A stretch of DNA of 64,000 bases from Schizochytrium sp. TIO01. Taxonomy: Eukaryota > Sar > Bigyra > Thraustochytrida > Thraustochytriidae. Below the pieces are notes generated by a model, which was given only the letters and a program-made list of their open reading frames with translations, was not told the DNA's origin and ran no database searches. The translations under genes and the position numbers were made by a program. The stretch spans positions 8,928,761 to 8,992,760 of the forward strand of contig SMSO01000031.1 of the NCBI GenBank assembly GCA_004764695.1, written 5' to 3'. Shown one piece after another: positions 45,638-55,508 of the stretch (positions within the stretch are counted from its first letter, which is position 1; every line of letters starts with the position of its first letter).

Positions 45638-46576
45638 ATGTCCTCGAAGACAGATACCCTCAGCCCAGTATGCCTGGTCGATGTTCCGCTCACACCAGCA
45701 GCCCAGGCAATGGATCGCTTTGAGTTATGTCAAACTGGAGCTTTGATGTTGTACCAACATTCAGACTCATTTAAAGCTACAGCTCGTGTTTGCATTTGCC
45801 CATATGCTTCAGAAAGCAAGTTTGATATTTCAAAAATTACTAATAGAGCATTGGATAATGCTAAGAAGACGCAGCCCGGATACTGTTTTCAACCCAGCAA
45901 CCTTCAGTTTAATAATGCTCCAGCCTCAATCTTCACTGAGGAAGAGAGTTCTTTTCTGGTACGATCGTGCTTGGCATGTTTTTCCTGTGCCAATCTTCGT
46001 GCTTTAGAGCTTCATATTGCTGGAAATGGAGCTGAGCACTATCTTATGCAACGTGAGTTTCGTCTTGGAGGGTGGATCTGCTGCAACTTAAACTCGCGCT
46101 TGCTTCGCTCCGACGATGGTACACGATCTCAAGAAATCGGGCGTGTGAAAGAAAACTGTGAACCTTACCCGTGTAGAGCGATGGAGTCCTGTTGTCTTTG
46201 CACCTCATATGATGATGTACAACTAAAAGTTAATGAGACCTACATACAGCGATATCGCATTCGAGAGAATAGAAGTTGCTGCAATGGTTCACATAACAAC
46301 TGTTGTGGAAGCACTTGCATTAACAACGACATAGTCTTCGATATACTTGACTACAATGACAGGAAGGTTGCAGAGGTGTCAAAAACTTTTGCTGGAGGTA
46401 CGGGGTTGGATTTTCTTACTGCAATTTTTCGATGCTGTTGTAACTATTCAAATTATGTTGTAACATTTCCTCCCGGTTCGAGTGAGGAGGATCGCGCGTT
46501 AATACTTGCAGCAGTTCATCACATCGACTACAAGTTCTTTGAGAAACCTGGGCTGAGGACGTTATGTCTCTGCTAG
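45638..46576 (+). CDS. Phospholipid scramblase-like protein, paralogue A
   Basis: 312 residues, ATG in ATCATG. Member of the phospholipid scramblase/tubby-like beta-barrel superfamily (PLSCR type), implicated in Ca2+-dependent transbilayer movement of phospholipids or in membrane-linked regulation. Shared core with paralogues B and C: an N-terminal acidic EEESS; a Cys-rich CFSCANLR; LGGWICCNLNSRL; IGRVKENCEPYPC; SCCLCTSYDD; the box RENRSCCNGSHNNCCGSTC; then AEVSKTF and a hydrophobic C-terminal helix ending VVTFPPG with EDRALILAAVHHIDYKFFE. The last corresponds to the ILAA..IDF helix that ends PLSCRs. The Cys clusters match the palmitoylated Cys-rich regions of animal PLSCRs in position. It is the most divergent of the three, with extra substitutions in the first third and a Cys-rich end (LCLC). 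Confidence 0.8.
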   Translation: MSSKTDTLSPVCLVDVPLTPAAQAMDRFELCQTGALMLYQHSDSFKATARVCICPYASESKFDISKITNRALDNAKKTQPGYCFQPSNLQFNNAPASIFTEEESSFLVRSCLACFSCANLRALELHIAGNGAEHYLMQREFRLGGWICCNLNSRLLRSDDGTRSQEIGRVKENCEPYPCRAMESCCLCTSYDDVQLKVNETYIQRYRIRENRSCCNGSHNNCCGSTCINNDIVFDILDYNDRKVAEVSKTFAGGTGLDFLTAIFRCCCNYSNYVVTFPPGSSEEDRALILAAVHHIDYKFFEKPGLRTLCLC

Positions 46577-49546
46577 AGGGAGACTTGGTATTTCAAGTTC
46601 GTGCTTTGCTCCTGAGCCATCATCATAAATGTTGCGCTGCTCAATTTTTTTCATTGTATAATAGTTTGTGGTTTCGACTCTTACTCAACATTCTTGCTCG
46701 TCCGATCAAATTTCGTATTTGAGCGCTCCAATCCATTCTTACTCATGTTTGCTTAATTGAAGACCATGTCAATAATTCTATCAAGCTTATTGAATAAGTC
46801 TGCAGCTTTGTCTAATAAATGATTAATCTCTAGATCCAAAGACAACCTTCTGGTTTATTTCTCTTGAGTCAACATTATAGACAACACAATCCTAAATAGC
46901 TCCAACAATCACCTCGTGTTAAAAATTAATAATTAAAAATTGTCAGCTGAGACCATCAATCCAAGACTCATGTGGACAGTGCATCGCCAAAATCTACGTA
47001 CATCTAAAAGCCCAAGCGACTGGATCATGTTTTGGAGTATGATTTAAACAATCAAATGCATAGTTGTGGAGATAATGTGTCTAAGTTCGCAAGTTCACAC
47101 ACGTCATGAATAGGAAAAATATGAAATGACGTTGGAGCTCCCTATTTCTGCACAACACCGACCATCTTTGCCTTTATCAATGAATTTTTTTTTATCAAAG
47201 CGATCACTCAGCATTGGAGTTTGTCTCGTAAATCAAGCGATCGTTATCTGTAAATGTCTAAGTTTAGAAACCCTTGTCCGAGTCATCCAAGCCTTCAACT
47301 GTCATGTCTTCATCATGCCAGCCAGCTCTACTTGACCAGATCAGAATCTTCAGTAGCACTTAAAATGTATCTCTTCCAGTTAGAAAAGAAAAAAAAAGAT
47401 GAAGCAGATTACTGGACATGGCAATCAGATTTTAGGATGCAGCAAGTAGGGGAGTTTTTTAACTTCAATTAGAACCACAAACAATAAAAATTACTTACTC
47501 AAATCGACCGACAGAATTTGATCAGTGCTGTGTCCCTAATAGACAGATGCCTTAGTGTTAACAGATATGATTGATACAATTTTCTGAAGGCCAAGTTAAG
47601 GAAGTAATATATTCACAGAGTCACTACGACTTGTCCTAAGGGCCTATTGGTTCCTTGCTTGAATTGATCTTTATCGCTGATTTAATCGTGGATTATATGT
47701 TTTCCTTCTTTCAAGCTAGCTCCAGCTACGATTAATGATGGAATACCAAGCTTCAATACTTAACGCACTTTGTCGTCTTTACAGAGAATCTTCCAACTGA
47801 GTCACCTGTTTCGAATTGCGCTTCAACTAGAGTAAAAACTCAAACTAAACTTGTAATAAACCATCCCGTATTAAACAAAGGTCTATTCTAGACGAAGGGA
47901 TTGCAATATTCGTGCTAGCTTATGCGTTCGTGAGACCCATAGACCTTCACTCTGATTAGACGTAAGTTGTCGAGGTGGTGAGACGGAGAAAGTATCTTGA
48001 GCTCCACCTACTCGAGATAAATAGTTTTAGTTCTTGAATCTTCAAAAGAGCAAAAACACTTGATCATTGAAAAGATCTTCAATAAGTATTGTATAAATTG
48101 CACCAAAAATGCATTTCTTGGTATTTATTCTGCAAGTGCAAGTGATCAACTTAAACAGATATCTACTTGCAATCTACACCATTTTCGTTATTAGAAAGGT
48201 GAAACATACAATACACTTCGTTAGTTTACAAAGGTATGAACCGAAGTTTGAATTTCATTCTGGAGACGTGAGAAGTAGGATTACGGGGGGTGTATATTCT
48301 ACATTTATCTAGGAAATAACATAGGAAAGAATACAAGATGGTGAGTTTGCTCACGCGAGAGAACATATTATTAGCAGCTATACATTTCAAAAACTTTAAA
48401 CTAAAAATGTGATCTTTCCTAGCCATTCTTTTCTCAAGTGCCTCTCAACAGTTCCCACCAAACACACCAATTGAATAGGTTTAAGCTATTTATATTGCAA
48501 TCAACGCAAACTTTAGTCTTCTTTATTTTCATAGATATCATAGTGCTCTGCCTTTATAGTGAAAGGCACTTTATCCTACCATGGTACCTTTGTGCTCAAT
48601 TACAATCCCTAGAAGCGTTGGCTTGTGCTGAATGCGTACTCACCAATCTTCAGCATTGACTACCTTCAGGGGTTTGGTATTTCAGTAGAGTTTCTACTAG
48701 AGACGGCGATTAGAACATGCAAACAGGCAATAGGCACTGGAGGACTCTCTCAGGCGGATATCTGAATAATGTGCTAATTCAACCCACACTGAGTTTTGTG
48801 CACTGCCCAGGCCGGCTGCATCCTCTCAAAGTAACGCTGAGATAAACAAGCGAGTTGATTGGTACGATTGGTACGATTGTATCAACAGGAATTCCAGGAA
48901 ACTGCTTTACACTTTAGATACATCTATTTTAAGGGTACTGGTAGTATTCTTTTAAATAGCAAAAAAAAGTAGTGCATTTAAAAAGATACTTTCAGTCGGT
49001 TCTTTCAATGGGCGTGCCAATGAGCATGTACAATAAATGCAACGGAATGACAAATGCACAGATTTTAATTGCCAAGCTCAGACAAAGCAAAGGATCGGAT
49101 AGTAAATAGAAAACATTTTGCGAGGAGGGACGGTCTCAAGAAGACAGAATTGCATTGTTGTGAAACTATAGTACTAGGGTAGAGTACTAGGTACATAAAA
49201 TTATAACGATTTCCTGAGAAATCCGAAAACAGAAAAAGAGGGGAAAGGATTATGAGGATAGTACCACTCCAAAGCCTTTGGGCCTCGTCGATGATCTATC
49301 AAGTGAAAGTCCCGCAAAGTTAGCCAAAGGGGATACACAAAAAGCCAGAGCAAGAATGGGCCAGGGAATGTCCGTCGTAATGCGCATATGCATTTCACTA
49401 CAGAATAATGAATGACGCAAATGTCAGTAAGTAGAATTCCTATCTTTCCTCAACAGCAAAACCTCAATACAAAACCCAATTCTTAGCAAAAAAAAGAAGC
49501 ACAAACACGCGAGGTCTGCCTCATATACATCTAACTCTTCGGGAAA
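46577..49546. other. Intergenic within scramblase array
   Basis: Three kilobases of AT-rich sequence between paralogues A and B. Only short ORFs without domains are present. No decayed scramblase copy was noticed. Confidence 0.55.
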
Positions 49547-50437
49547 ATGGATGTGCTTCCTGTTAAAGCTGGAGATGTTGATTATACACCAAAAGCCCAG
49601 ACTATGCAACGTCTCGGCCTGTCAAGCTCTCAAGGAGTGACTCTCTATCAGAAAGTTCAGCCAAAGCAAGCCCTATTCGAGTTTTTGCACTGCCCCTGCC
49701 AGGAGGAAAATGAATACAAAGTAGCCCACCTTCCTGAGGGAGCTTTAGCAAGCGGTCGTTACAAACCCAGCAATCAAGAGCTGAGTCGAGCAACAAAGCT
49801 TGCGCATGTGCAGGAAGAGAGCTCTGAAAAGGCTCGTTGCTGGCTCACATGCTGCGGGTGCGGAAACCTTCGCAAGCTTAAGCTGCATATTAATGGTAAT
49901 GGAGGCTCGCAATATGTGATGAAACGCAAATGCCTCCTTGGTGCTTGGGTCTGTTGTAATCTCACCTCCCGTCTTTATGAGGTCGATAATGGCACAGATG
50001 GTCGCAAGGTCGGCCGTGTAAGAGAAAACTGCGACCCTTACTTAAGCAAATGCATGGAGATGTATTGCTTATGTACCAAATACGATGATATCGAGGAGTT
50101 TGCGGATGGCAAATTTGAAGCACGTTACCAAGTTCGCGAAAACCTTTGCTGCTGCAATGGTGCCCACAACAACTTCTGTGGTGGAACATGCTTCAACAAT
50201 GACATGGTGTTTGAGGTCATCGATACCCAAACAGACAAGAAAGTGGCAGAAATCACCAAGACCTTCGGCGGTGGTGATGATGCCCAGGGCTTTCTTGCAG
50301 GTTTTTTTAGAATGATCTGTCATTTCTCATCCATCGTCGTCACCTTCCCAGATGAAACTACAGAAGATCAGCGAGCTCTCATCCTTGCCGCTGCTCATCA
50401 CATTGATTATAAGCTCTTCACAAGAAGCAGTTGCTGA
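49547..50437 (+). CDS. Phospholipid scramblase-like protein, paralogue B
   Basis: 296 residues, start AAAATGGATG. Same architecture as its neighbours: EESSEKARC, CCGCGNLRKLKLHINGNGG, LGAWVCCNLTSRL, VGRVRENCDPY, YCLCTKYDDI, RENLCCCNGAHNNFCGGTC, AEITKTFGGG, and the terminal helix EDQRALILAAAHHIDYKLF. Unlike A and C it has a slightly altered Cys pattern (LSKC in place of PCKC, NNFCG in place of NNCCG), so the metal-binding or acylation pattern may differ. It lies 3 kb downstream of A and 2.6 kb upstream of C, all on the same strand. The intergenic distances argue for separate promoters. Confidence 0.82.
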   Translation: MDVLPVKAGDVDYTPKAQTMQRLGLSSSQGVTLYQKVQPKQALFEFLHCPCQEENEYKVAHLPEGALASGRYKPSNQELSRATKLAHVQEESSEKARCWLTCCGCGNLRKLKLHINGNGGSQYVMKRKCLLGAWVCCNLTSRLYEVDNGTDGRKVGRVRENCDPYLSKCMEMYCLCTKYDDIEEFADGKFEARYQVRENLCCCNGAHNNFCGGTCFNNDMVFEVIDTQTDKKVAEITKTFGGGDDAQGFLAGFFRMICHFSSIVVTFPDETTEDQRALILAAAHHIDYKLFTRSSC

Positions 50438-53018
50438 GACAAATTTCAGACAACGAAACAAGAGAACATGCATTTAGTGATTTATGATCACGATGAAAGT
50501 AAAACAGACTCATAATCATTTTAAAAGCATAACTTCACACTCGTTTTCCTTACTGGACCAAATATTAGTTCCAAGAATATCCAAAACGGAGAGGTTAGTT
50601 CTATTAATCCTTTTCATTCTGTAAGGGCTTACATCTAAATAGATTACTCAGGCAGTCCAATTGCGTTTGGCGTGAATAGGCTAGCTTCTTATTGTTCACC
50701 GGACATTTATCTTCTATTTAGAGTATCGGTTTTACGAGTTAGTTTGAATCCTCACCCGAAGGATTGACCGGATCAACTGTGGCCGGCGATATTTTCAGTA
50801 TATAGGGAACCTTGCTGCTGAGATGCAGGAATTGTCATTTGTTAAAATTGAAGTTAGAAAGGACCCCCCTTTAATTTCTTGATTATAGAAATCCTTTATA
50901 GTGACTTTTCTTCCCCTATTTTAATAATAATAATAATAATAATATAAAAATTGGTGCAGAAAACGCACATTTCTATAATTTAAGTTTTACAAAAAATCCA
51001 AACGTCCCACATTATGTTACTGGAGTACGTATGAATTTTCAAGGATTAGTCTCTGACTGATGATATTCCTCTGTCTCTCTCCAACTCCTACAAGAACTGG
51101 ATGAAACTGGCTGAGTGAAGAACAATATGGGTTTGTACCTGCAATTTGTATTTTTGAGTAAGCCACAGCAAAGAAGCATTCGGTTTCAAGTTTTACGGGT
51201 GTACTCTACCTACTAGTAGGTACTATTATTAGTCTGTTCTGTATTTTTTTCATTTTGCTTTAAAAAGCAATCTTCGACTAGTGAGTACTCAAGCAGTGCA
51301 ACGAGAAAAGAAACATTTATTCGCGGTCACGGGTTATTGATTGTTGTGACTGGAATTTCTACCCCAAGGCAAAGGATTGATAGGAGAAGCCTCTGAATAG
51401 TAAGAGGCAGAGCTTGTTAGAGCTTGTTCCAGTTTAGCAAATACGCGCATGTTTCCAATAGAATCCTTCTTAGTCCGAGGCTATCCAACATGCATCCGCA
51501 AACGATTTTAGAGAACTCGGGTTGCAATTCTTCAAATTTACGCTTGTTTTCATGTTGACAATTGAAAGTCGGTAAGAAAAAAGCACTTAGTGAACCGATG
51601 ATTGCTTAGTTAAAAGCAGTACCTACCATCGCTGCATCGCTGCATCATTTGAAATATTAAATTTTGTTGATGCAACGTCAAAGTCCAAGTTTGACATACA
51701 TTAAAACCTACTAGTCAACGCCTGGGATGCAGGAACATCGACCCGGCATCCTTGACTGAGCGTAACTATTTTCGAGGACATAGTGTTGACCCTACGAGTC
51801 TCAGGAGCTCAATGTGACTTGACTTGGCAAGCGTGCTTGACTTTGTTTGAGACACGAGTTGATTCAGAAACCAAAAGCAAAGATTTTCAAGAATTAAAAA
51901 ATACATATACGTTTTTTGATAAGGTTAGGTATTTGCTTTGCGCCAAGGTAGGATATCACATGAGATTTGTATATACTGATTAAGAAAGTTAAATTAAAAA
52001 TGAAAAGAGTTTGAATTACTGCCCAGGCAAAGTTTCTTTAAGCTACATTCTTCATAGAACCACAATTCTATAAAGTAAGAAAGGATTATACTGAACAAAC
52101 GCAAGCACCTACCAACGACAGTCGTTTCTTCATTTGATGTCCAAACTCAAGTTGCCCGAAGAAATTCAAGTCATCCATGACTGAGAAGCAGGGGGGGTTA
52201 GTTTTTGTAGCCTTTGAGAAAAAGCTCGGGTACCTTCTATGTCTCAGTAGCAGTGATGATTTTGGCTTTAATTTCTACCCATGTCAAAGTTTATAAGAGC
52301 TATCTCAGTGGCAGAGACTACTCTTGATTTTTTTTTCATCTTCTATGAAGTTCGAAACGATTGTACTGAACAAACGCAAGCACCTACCAACGACAGTCGT
52401 TTCATCATCTGATGTCCAAACTCAAGGTGCCTGAAGAAATTAAAGTCATGCATGACTGATAAGGAGGTGGGAGAGGGGGGGGGGGCAATTTTTTGAAGTC
52501 TTTGAGAAAAGGCTCAGCTCCCTTGCACTTCTCAGTAGTAGTGATTGTTTTGGCTTCCGTTTCTACCCATGTCGAAGGATATAGGAGTTACCTCAGTGGC
52601 AGAGGCTATTCTTTAAAAAAAAAAAATCTGCAACTAAAAGTTAGTAGTGTACCAGGTAGGTAGCAGGTGCACACGTGGAAACTGGGCAAAACTCGGATTC
52701 TTCGATGTGCTCCAAAACGCAAAGGTTCAAATCCATATTGCACTTCACCTCAATCCGCTTCATCAGACTTTGATAGGTAGTGGAGAGAGGTAGAGCAAGT
52801 CAACGGTGGCAGAGCAGTACTTACTGTAGCAGCTACGAGACAAGACACTGATCTTGTTCTTCAACCTAGCGCTGAGACTTGACTAGCAAGTTGGTCTCTG
52901 TTGGCTCGGTGCATCCATCACAACTTTGGAGTGTAAGTGAGCTCAAGTCGATTGGTGGAAGTACTTAGCAAGTGCAAAACGTCCCCAAAACCTCTCAAAC
53001 TCTATTTTGCAGGCAACA
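50438..53018. other. Intergenic within scramblase array
   Basis: 2.6 kb without a supported gene. It contains (TAA)n at about 50921-50943 and a 270-bp tandem duplication (listed separately). Immediately before the next start codon is a TTTTGCAG sequence that looks like a splice acceptor, suggesting a 5' UTR intron. Confidence 0.55.
52084..52625 (+). repeat. Two-copy ~270-bp tandem duplication
   Basis: The unit at about 52084-52345 is repeated at 52359-52625. The first 100 bases are nearly identical (both carry ACTGAACAAACGCAAGCACC at the start), and similarity continues through TTTCTACCCATGTC and TCAGTGGCAGAG to a homopolymer end. The units have diverged by point changes and indels. A weaker, shorter third match may lie near 51350-51420. 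It encodes nothing recognisable. Confidence 0.85.
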
Positions 53019-53930
53019 ATGAATCCGGAAATGAAAGGTACCCATCTTGCAAATGTTGTGGTAACGCTTGCACCCGATGCGCAGTCCATGGATAGACTCG
53101 GATTGACTGCGACAAAGGGTGTCATGGTTTACCAGCAAACGCAGGGAGCAGAAGCACTTGCTCAATATATGGGCATTCCATACGAAGCTGCCAACAAGTA
53201 CAAGGTCGCTCGTATATCGGATGAGCTTTTCACAAAGGGCAAGCGCTTCCAGCCAACTGGAGAAGAACTTGAGAAAGCCCCTATGGACATTTTTGTTGAG
53301 GAGGAGAGCTCAGATGGAATGAGAATCTGTTTGACTTGTTGTGGATGTGGCAACCTCCGCGGCCTCAAGCTTCACTTCTATGGAAATGGTGGCGAACAAT
53401 ACGTAATGCAACGTAAATTTCGTCTCGGCGCTTGGATCTGCTGTAACCTTAATTCAACACTCTTTCGAGTCGAGAACGGAAGCTCAACTCAGCAAATTGG
53501 ACGAGTGCGTGAAAACTGCTCCCCATATCCTTGCAAGTGCATCGAAATGTGTTGTTTGTGTACCACTTACGATGATATCCAGGAATACGTTAATGGAAAA
53601 TACGAACAGCGCTACCGTGTTCGCGAGAACCAGGCTTGCTGCAATGGCTCTCACAACAATTGTTGCGGTGGCACTTGTATAAACAATGATATGGTCTTTG
53701 ATGTCTTGGATAAAGAACACAAAGTAGTAGCTCAAATCTCCAAAACTTTCGGTGGAGGTAATGGGATGAGTGGCTGCTGTGCCGCATTATGCAGATATGC
53801 CTTCAAATTCTCGTCTTTTGTTGTTACCTTTCCTGACAACACTACAGAGGATCAACGGGCCTTAATTTTGGCTGCTGTGCATCACATTGATTACAAGCTT
53901 TTTGAGAAAAGTGGCAATGAGAACAACTGA
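53019..53930 (+). CDS. Phospholipid scramblase-like protein, paralogue C
   Basis: 303 residues, start CAACAATGAAT. The reading upstream to 53007 begins at TTG and is preceded by a likely splice acceptor (CTATTTTGCAG), so the true leader may be spliced. It is the most regular of the three paralogues: EEESSDGM, CCGCGNLRGLKLHFYGNGG, LGAWICCNLNSTL, IGRVRENCSPYPC, CCLCTTYDDI, RENQACCNGSHNNCCGGTC, AQISKTFGGG, and the closing helix EDQRALILAAVHHIDYKLFE. By analogy with PLSCRs the closing hydrophobic helix inserts in the membrane and the Cys clusters are acylated. A Ca2+-binding segment is not obvious, so scramblase activity is unproven. B and C are closer to each other than either is to A. Confidence 0.83.
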   Translation: MNPEMKGTHLANVVVTLAPDAQSMDRLGLTATKGVMVYQQTQGAEALAQYMGIPYEAANKYKVARISDELFTKGKRFQPTGEELEKAPMDIFVEEESSDGMRICLTCCGCGNLRGLKLHFYGNGGEQYVMQRKFRLGAWICCNLNSTLFRVENGSSTQQIGRVRENCSPYPCKCIEMCCLCTTYDDIQEYVNGKYEQRYRVRENQACCNGSHNNCCGGTCINNDMVFDVLDKEHKVVAQISKTFGGGNGMSGCCAALCRYAFKFSSFVVTFPDNTTEDQRALILAAVHHIDYKLFEKSGNENN

Positions 53931-54319
53931 TTTAGACTTAAGACTAAAACCATTTTTTCGAGTTCTGCTGAAAGTTATAAAGAAAATGGTGAAGGAAGCA
54001 AACGTCGTAGAATTATAGAATTGTGTACGACTATGCGTGTGTTCCTTCACTTGTGCTAGGCTTTCTACTTTAAATTTCACAGCTTGCTTAGCCCAGTAAC
54101 TATATCCTGAATTTAACTTTAAGAACATGAGCAATTTCTCAGCAATTTTATCATTTCTTGCCCTTTCGATCTTTTTGTCACTCCTATTTGCCTTCCGTCA
54201 TGCTTCCACCATCTGACTTTGGGTTGTGGTTGTTTCTCGCATGGTACGTTGTTGTACAAAACAATTTGAAGGCTTAGCATGTTCAGACATATCCTCACAT
54301 GAGCGAGCCTGAGCGAGGA

Positions 54320-55175
54320 TTTCATCTTCTATTCGTGTTGGGGCAACAAAGCAGATTATGTACTTGAAATCACGGAGGCAACGGCCCTTCCAAGCTCAGA
54401 GTGGGTCGAGACCGAATAACAGGGTAATATTAGAGACATCACCTTAGATGAAGCAAACATCGGACTTATTACTTCTGATGGTCGGTTTCTAGTAGCAGGG
54501 CAAAACAAGGAGCAAATGTTCTCAAAGGATGTTGCTTCAGGTAGTTACATAGAAATTGGACCTGTTGAGGTCTTTGATTCTGGTAACGACAACGCTGCTT
54601 GTATCTTCTTGTATAGAAACTTCTGTCTTCGAAAGACAAATGGCTCTGTTTTTTGCTAGGGTGAGAATGCCTAGAGTGAATATCAAAGTTCCAAAGTGAA
54701 CTCATTTTCCAACTTTGTTGAATCAGACAGTATTACTGCTGACATGGTTCTATCATCAAACTCTCAAGTTCTTTGTGGTCATAACCTGACTGATGATACC
54801 GTCAGGGGCTGGGAAGCTAATATCTACCCCAAATTTGAAGCAAGTGGAGCTGTTCCGTCAACACCAGTTCTGATGGAAGGTGTTTAATGTGCGCCTCTAC
54901 CATCAACTATGGTACCGGCACTTTACCCAACGATGTCTCCATTTGTCTATCCAACGAGAGAACCTACTACACCTTTTCCAGCAAATTCAGAGACAGATGG
55001 CTTGCGGAACGAACATTGAAACAACTAACGCAAGCTCTTCCTACTGTATTAGTGAAGAATGCAACGCCGTATTGACTTACGGCCAAGATAGTAAGGAAGT
55101 TGGAGTGCTGGGTTTTGGAAAAGATGTTGGAGACCTTGACTTTCACTCCCCGGCGAAGATTCCTGGTTCGTATGT
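54320..55175 (+). pseudogene. RCC1-repeat protein pseudogene
   Basis: Successive beta-propeller blade motifs of the RCC1/ATS1 family are visible but broken. One frame carries YSCWGNKADYVL, then a stop, then LDEANIGLITSDGRFLVAGQ. It then reads NGSVFC-stop-GENA near 54645-54675, where the expected Trp codon TGG is now TAG. A second frame continues LSSNSQVLCGHNLTDDTV (about 54735-54800). A third reads SEECNAVLTYGQDSKEVG, then VLGFGKDVGDLDFHSP, to about 55160. At least two in-frame stops and two frame changes exclude a functional product. Homology is lost beyond about 55175. It lies between scramblase C and the ATPase remnant. Confidence 0.7.
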
Positions 55176-55508
55176 TAACTCAGTCCAAATTCCTATTGAA
55201 CCTACCGACAAGTTAGCCTATATTTTTAATGCATGCCTCTCAAATCTTAATTTTTTTGCCCTTATAATATTCGAATTGTGCAACAACACTATATATATAT
55301 ATTCATCAGGTTCGTGTACTATCCATTTATCATTCATTATAAATTGCATTAGACTCAGTTATTGGAGCGAGTTTTGTTTCACGCAGCTGCATGCTCACAA
55401 TTTGACATTTTGTTCTGTTTCTACTTATTTTAAGAAAAACATCACCTTTTCTAGGGAAACAAAGCCTACGCAATCTGAAAGGCATCCAACAACTTGGTGC
55501 GAAAAGGA

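Noticed and set aside
52700-52760. GGTTCAAATCC resembling a tRNA T-loop near 52724
   Set aside because: No matching acceptor, D-arm or anticodon arm at the right spacing.
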